The position numbers and the translations under genes were made by a program. Positions 4,511 to 6,928 of a DNA stretch of 6,928 nucleotides are shown here, one piece after another. The notes under the pieces were generated by a model, which saw only the letters and a list, made by a program, of their open reading frames with translations, was not told the origin of the DNA and did no database searches. Source of the DNA: Gammaproteobacteria bacterium UBA4475 (GTDB lineage: Bacteria; Pseudomonadota; Gammaproteobacteria; Pseudomonadales; Azotimanducaceae); assembly GCA_002389265.1 (NCBI GenBank), contig DGOD01000030.1, positions 612-7,539 on the forward strand, in the 5' to 3' direction. Every line of letters starts with the position of its first letter. Within the stretch, counting starts at the first letter, position 1.

Positions 4511-6856
4511 GTGACTGAATCTCATTCCAGGCAAGAAGCGGGCTGGCGAACCAACCTGTTTGAGGAAGTTAAGCGGCGACGGGTGATCCGCACAGCGACC
4601 CTGTATGTTGTCATACTGTGGCCGATCATTCAGATTGTCGACATTCTATCGCCCACCCTCTCCTTGCCTGACAGCACTATGCGCTATCTGGTCATGGCCT
4701 TTGCTGCTGGCTTGCCGTTGGTGTTGCTCAGTGCCTGGTTGTTCGATCTGAATCAGCGAGGCGTGGTCAGCGATCAGGGCTTGAATGCGAGTGCTTCTCA
4801 CGCGGATGCTGGTGTCGTTCCGCCTGAAGCGGTGGCTTTGATAGGCAGCCGAGCCGAGCTGGCAGTGATTGTCGTGATGTTATTCGTCGTTGGCGGTTTA
4901 TTTTATGCCCAGCTCACTCTCCAGGAAGCCAGTGGGTCGCCAGCCGTTAATGTCCCGGCGCAGGAACGCACTGTCGAGGTCGCAAAGGCCGTCACCAAGG
5001 CGAGTAGTCAGCTGGCAGTAGTCAATAGGATCGCGGTCTTGCCCTTTGAATCTTTTACTGATGACAGTCGTGATCGATTCTTCGCCGACGGACTTTCGGA
5101 AGAGTTGCTCAATGTGCTCGCCGGGGTGCAAGGACTGCAAGTGGCAGCTCGCACGTCATCTTTTGCCTATCGCGGTGTGCGGAAAAGCATGCAGCAGATC
5201 GGTAGAGAGCTGGGCGTTGATGTGATTCTTGAGGGTAGTGTGCGGCGTAATGATATTGATGACACCATTCGTGTGACTGCGCAATTGATCAACGCTCATG
5301 ATGGCGCGCACCTTTGGTCGAGCACGTATGATCGCCAATTTAACGATATTTTTAAGATTCAGGATGATATCGCCGCAGCGGTTGTCGGTGAGCTGAAAAT
5401 CAAGTTGCTGGGTGCGAAGCCACTGGATCTGCTAACCCGGGCCTCTGCCAGCCCCGAAGCCATCATTCTGTATAGTATGGGTCAGGCTGAATTGGCCAGC
5501 CGCAGCGAGGTGAGTCTACAGGACGCCGCACGATTTTTTCAACGGGCAGTTGATCTGGACCCCGACTATGTGGCGGCGTGGGTCGGTCTGGCAGACGCCA
5601 ACACGCTGCAAGTATCCTATGGTTTTGGTGCAGCGGGCCAGACTAGTGGCAGCGATACGGATAGGAATGGTCTGCTGGCTGTGGCGCAGGCGGCGGTCGA
5701 CAGGGTGTTGAAATTGAACCCGCAGTCAGGCATGGCCTGGGCCAGTCAAGGCTTGATCCACAGGGTGCGCAACCACGAAGACGAAGCTGCCAAGCAGGCA
5801 TTACTCAAGGCCATCGAATACAGCCCGAACTATGCGATGGCACATATGTGGTATGCGCCGCTGATCGAGGATCCTGATGCCAAGCTTGCCGAGTTTGAGG
5901 TGGCCTTCAAGCTGGACCCTCGATCCCCCGTTGCCGGTTATAACGTCGCGAGTCTCTACATTGATCGTGGTCGTGACGCCGAAGCGATGCAGGTCTTCGG
6001 CAGTATCATCGACGCGAACCCTAACTTTGCATTGGCCTATGGATTGTCGGCGCGGGTTAGTCAGGCCCGTGGTCGAGTCAGTGATGCGATTCGACAATAT
6101 GAAAAAGCCTATGAGTTGTCTGGGAGCGATGAGGTTGCTTTTGATCTCGCCGAGTTGCAGATGTCGCTGGGTAACTATTTGCAAGCCGATGAATGGATTA
6201 GTGTGGCCAAGGCGACCGCTGCGCCTGAGCATACGCTGCGCTTTGATTGGCTGGAGGTGCAGCGTTATGCCATGCAAGAAGAGTTTGGCAAGGTGCGGGT
6301 CGTGCTGCAACGACTGGCCCAGCCGAATGAGCTGACGCGTGAGAGTCATCTGGTGGCGGCTTATGCATCCTATTTGAACGGCGAGCCGCAAGCCGCGATT
6401 GACTATTGGCAGCAGGCGCAGGCCTTCGAGGACAAAAAAAGGCGAGGTGGCGACCTCGAACAGTTTGCGATGTTGGGTGCCGTCTACGCTTATCAACAAT
6501 TGGGTCAAATGGAGGCTGGCGGCGCCTTACTCAACGCCGCCAAGGTCAAGCTGGATGCGGTTGTGGCAGGGGCCGCACGTGCGGATCCCAGCGTCTGGTA
6601 CCGCCAAGCGCTGGCGAACCAGTTGGCAGGCCAGCAGCAGATGGCCCTGATGAGCCTGCAACGTGGCATTGATGAAGGCTGGGTGGCATTTTGGCAGCCG
6701 CCTATTGAGCCAATTCTACAGGATATGGCAGCGCAGCCTGAGTTTCAGGCCATGATGGGGGGCTTGCAGACCAGAATCAATTTGAGTCGTGGTCAGTACG
6801 CTCTTGAGCAGTCGTTTGCGGCAAACCCAAACGCGTCAGGCTCTGGCTCCAAGTGA
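4511..6856 (+). CDS. Inner-membrane TolB/FlgO-like and TPR-repeat protein
   Basis: A 781-residue protein. The N-terminus has the motif NLFEEVKRRRVIRTATLY (residues 15-32), recognisable from many gammaproteobacterial TPR membrane proteins. Membrane segments lie at about 27-47, 58-79 and 117-137; with the basic KRRR inside, the large C-terminal part would be periplasmic. Residues about 173-298 form the TolB/FlgO-like domain: IAVLPFESFTDDSRDRFFADG, then L-S-E-E-L-L, V-A-A-R-T-S-S-F, LGVDVILEGSVRR, LWSSTYDR and FKIQDDIAA. From about 313 onward there are TPR-like helices (FFQRAVDLDPDYVAAW; YEKAYELSGSD; ALANQLAGQQQMALMSLQRG) and the common ending GW...AQPEFQAMM. No cyclase, kinase or DNA-binding head is present, unlike relatives that fuse these modules. 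It probably acts as a scaffold for protein contacts; its actual role is unknown. GTG 4511 is the first possible start in frame. Confidence 0.88.
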   Translation: MTESHSRQEAGWRTNLFEEVKRRRVIRTATLYVVILWPIIQIVDILSPTLSLPDSTMRYLVMAFAAGLPLVLLSAWLFDLNQRGVVSDQGLNASASHADAGVVPPEAVALIGSRAELAVIVVMLFVVGGLFYAQLTLQEASGSPAVNVPAQERTVEVAKAVTKASSQLAVVNRIAVLPFESFTDDSRDRFFADGLSEELLNVLAGVQGLQVAARTSSFAYRGVRKSMQQIGRELGVDVILEGSVRRNDIDDTIRVTAQLINAHDGAHLWSSTYDRQFNDIFKIQDDIAAAVVGELKIKLLGAKPLDLLTRASASPEAIILYSMGQAELASRSEVSLQDAARFFQRAVDLDPDYVAAWVGLADANTLQVSYGFGAAGQTSGSDTDRNGLLAVAQAAVDRVLKLNPQSGMAWASQGLIHRVRNHEDEAAKQALLKAIEYSPNYAMAHMWYAPLIEDPDAKLAEFEVAFKLDPRSPVAGYNVASLYIDRGRDAEAMQVFGSIIDANPNFALAYGLSARVSQARGRVSDAIRQYEKAYELSGSDEVAFDLAELQMSLGNYLQADEWISVAKATAAPEHTLRFDWLEVQRYAMQEEFGKVRVVLQRLAQPNELTRESHLVAAYASYLNGEPQAAIDYWQQAQAFEDKKRRGGDLEQFAMLGAVYAYQQLGQMEAGGALLNAAKVKLDAVVAGAARADPSVWYRQALANQLAGQQQMALMSLQRGIDEGWVAFWQPPIEPILQDMAAQPEFQAMMGGLQTRINLSRGQYALEQSFAANPNASGSGSK

Positions 6857-6867
6857 GCGGGGTACTT

Positions 6868-6894
6868 GAAGATTGGTCAAAACACCCAATCTTC
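6868..6894. terminator. Hairpin after the TPR gene, possible terminator
   Basis: A perfect 9-bp inverted repeat, GAAGATTGG / CCAATCTTC, with a nine-base loop, begins 11 bases after the stop codon. No T-run follows on either strand, so it is not a textbook intrinsic terminator. It may still end or stabilise the transcript, or serve convergent genes on both sides. Confidence 0.45.
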
Positions 6895-6928
6895 GGTCAG
6901 GTAGCGCACGAGTCAATTATGTCGTCTG

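Noticed and set aside
5801..6508. 235-codon minus-strand open frame inside the TPR gene
   Set aside because: It is antisense to well-formed TPR helices and has no recognisable family feature; it is a codon-bias shadow.
6399..6672. Short Arg/Trp-rich plus-strand frames within the TPR gene
   Set aside because: They are out-of-frame readings of the TPR coding sequence with typical shadow composition.
6917..6928. Possible gene start (ATG 6919) or end of a convergent gene (TAA on the minus strand at 6917-6919)
   Set aside because: Only ten bases remain in the window; there is no ribosome site for the ATG, and three codons are too few to support a convergent gene.

Overview
The window looks like a chromosomal stretch of a gammaproteobacterium with balanced base composition. 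The evidence is a complete type IV pilus minor-pilin cluster in the Pseudomonas-like order, plus a TolB/FlgO-TPR membrane protein and a DUF4097 protein of the kinds common in marine and soil Gammaproteobacteria. I cannot name a genus from the sequence.

Left part, minus strand (3349 down to 1). A tight operon reads fimT/gspH-type pilin, pilV, pilW, pilX, then a secreted protein cut by the left window edge. Gaps are about 37 bp, a 1-bp overlap, about 55 bp and 21 bp. The first four genes encode class III-signal minor pilins, which together prime the type IV pilus and form its tip. The fifth position normally carries the large tip adhesin PilY1. Here the visible 203 residues show a Sec signal peptide, a putative-Ig (He_PIG/cadherin-like) domain and the start of a VCBS-type domain. 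It is therefore either an unusual PilY1 with an Ig/VCBS front end or a different large surface protein that has taken that slot.

Middle (3350-3610). A 261-bp divergent intergenic region must hold the promoters for both transcription units. No convincing sigma-70 or sigma-54 promoter can be read by eye.

Right part, plus strand (3611-6856). A two-gene unit encodes a secreted DUF4097 beta-solenoid protein with a regular 18-residue Ser-Gly-Asp ladder. Nine bases later comes a 781-residue inner-membrane protein with three N-terminal membrane segments, a TolB/FlgO-like domain and a long TPR array. Both are predicted to work in or face the periplasm, which suggests an envelope-related role, but their function is unknown. 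A 9-bp perfect hairpin follows the second gene and may end the transcript.

Nothing here is a clear undescribed system. The most interesting points are the protein in the PilY1 slot, the Ala at -1 of the PilV cleavage site, and the DUF4097/TolB-TPR pair. There is no RNA gene, CRISPR array or mobile element that I can support.
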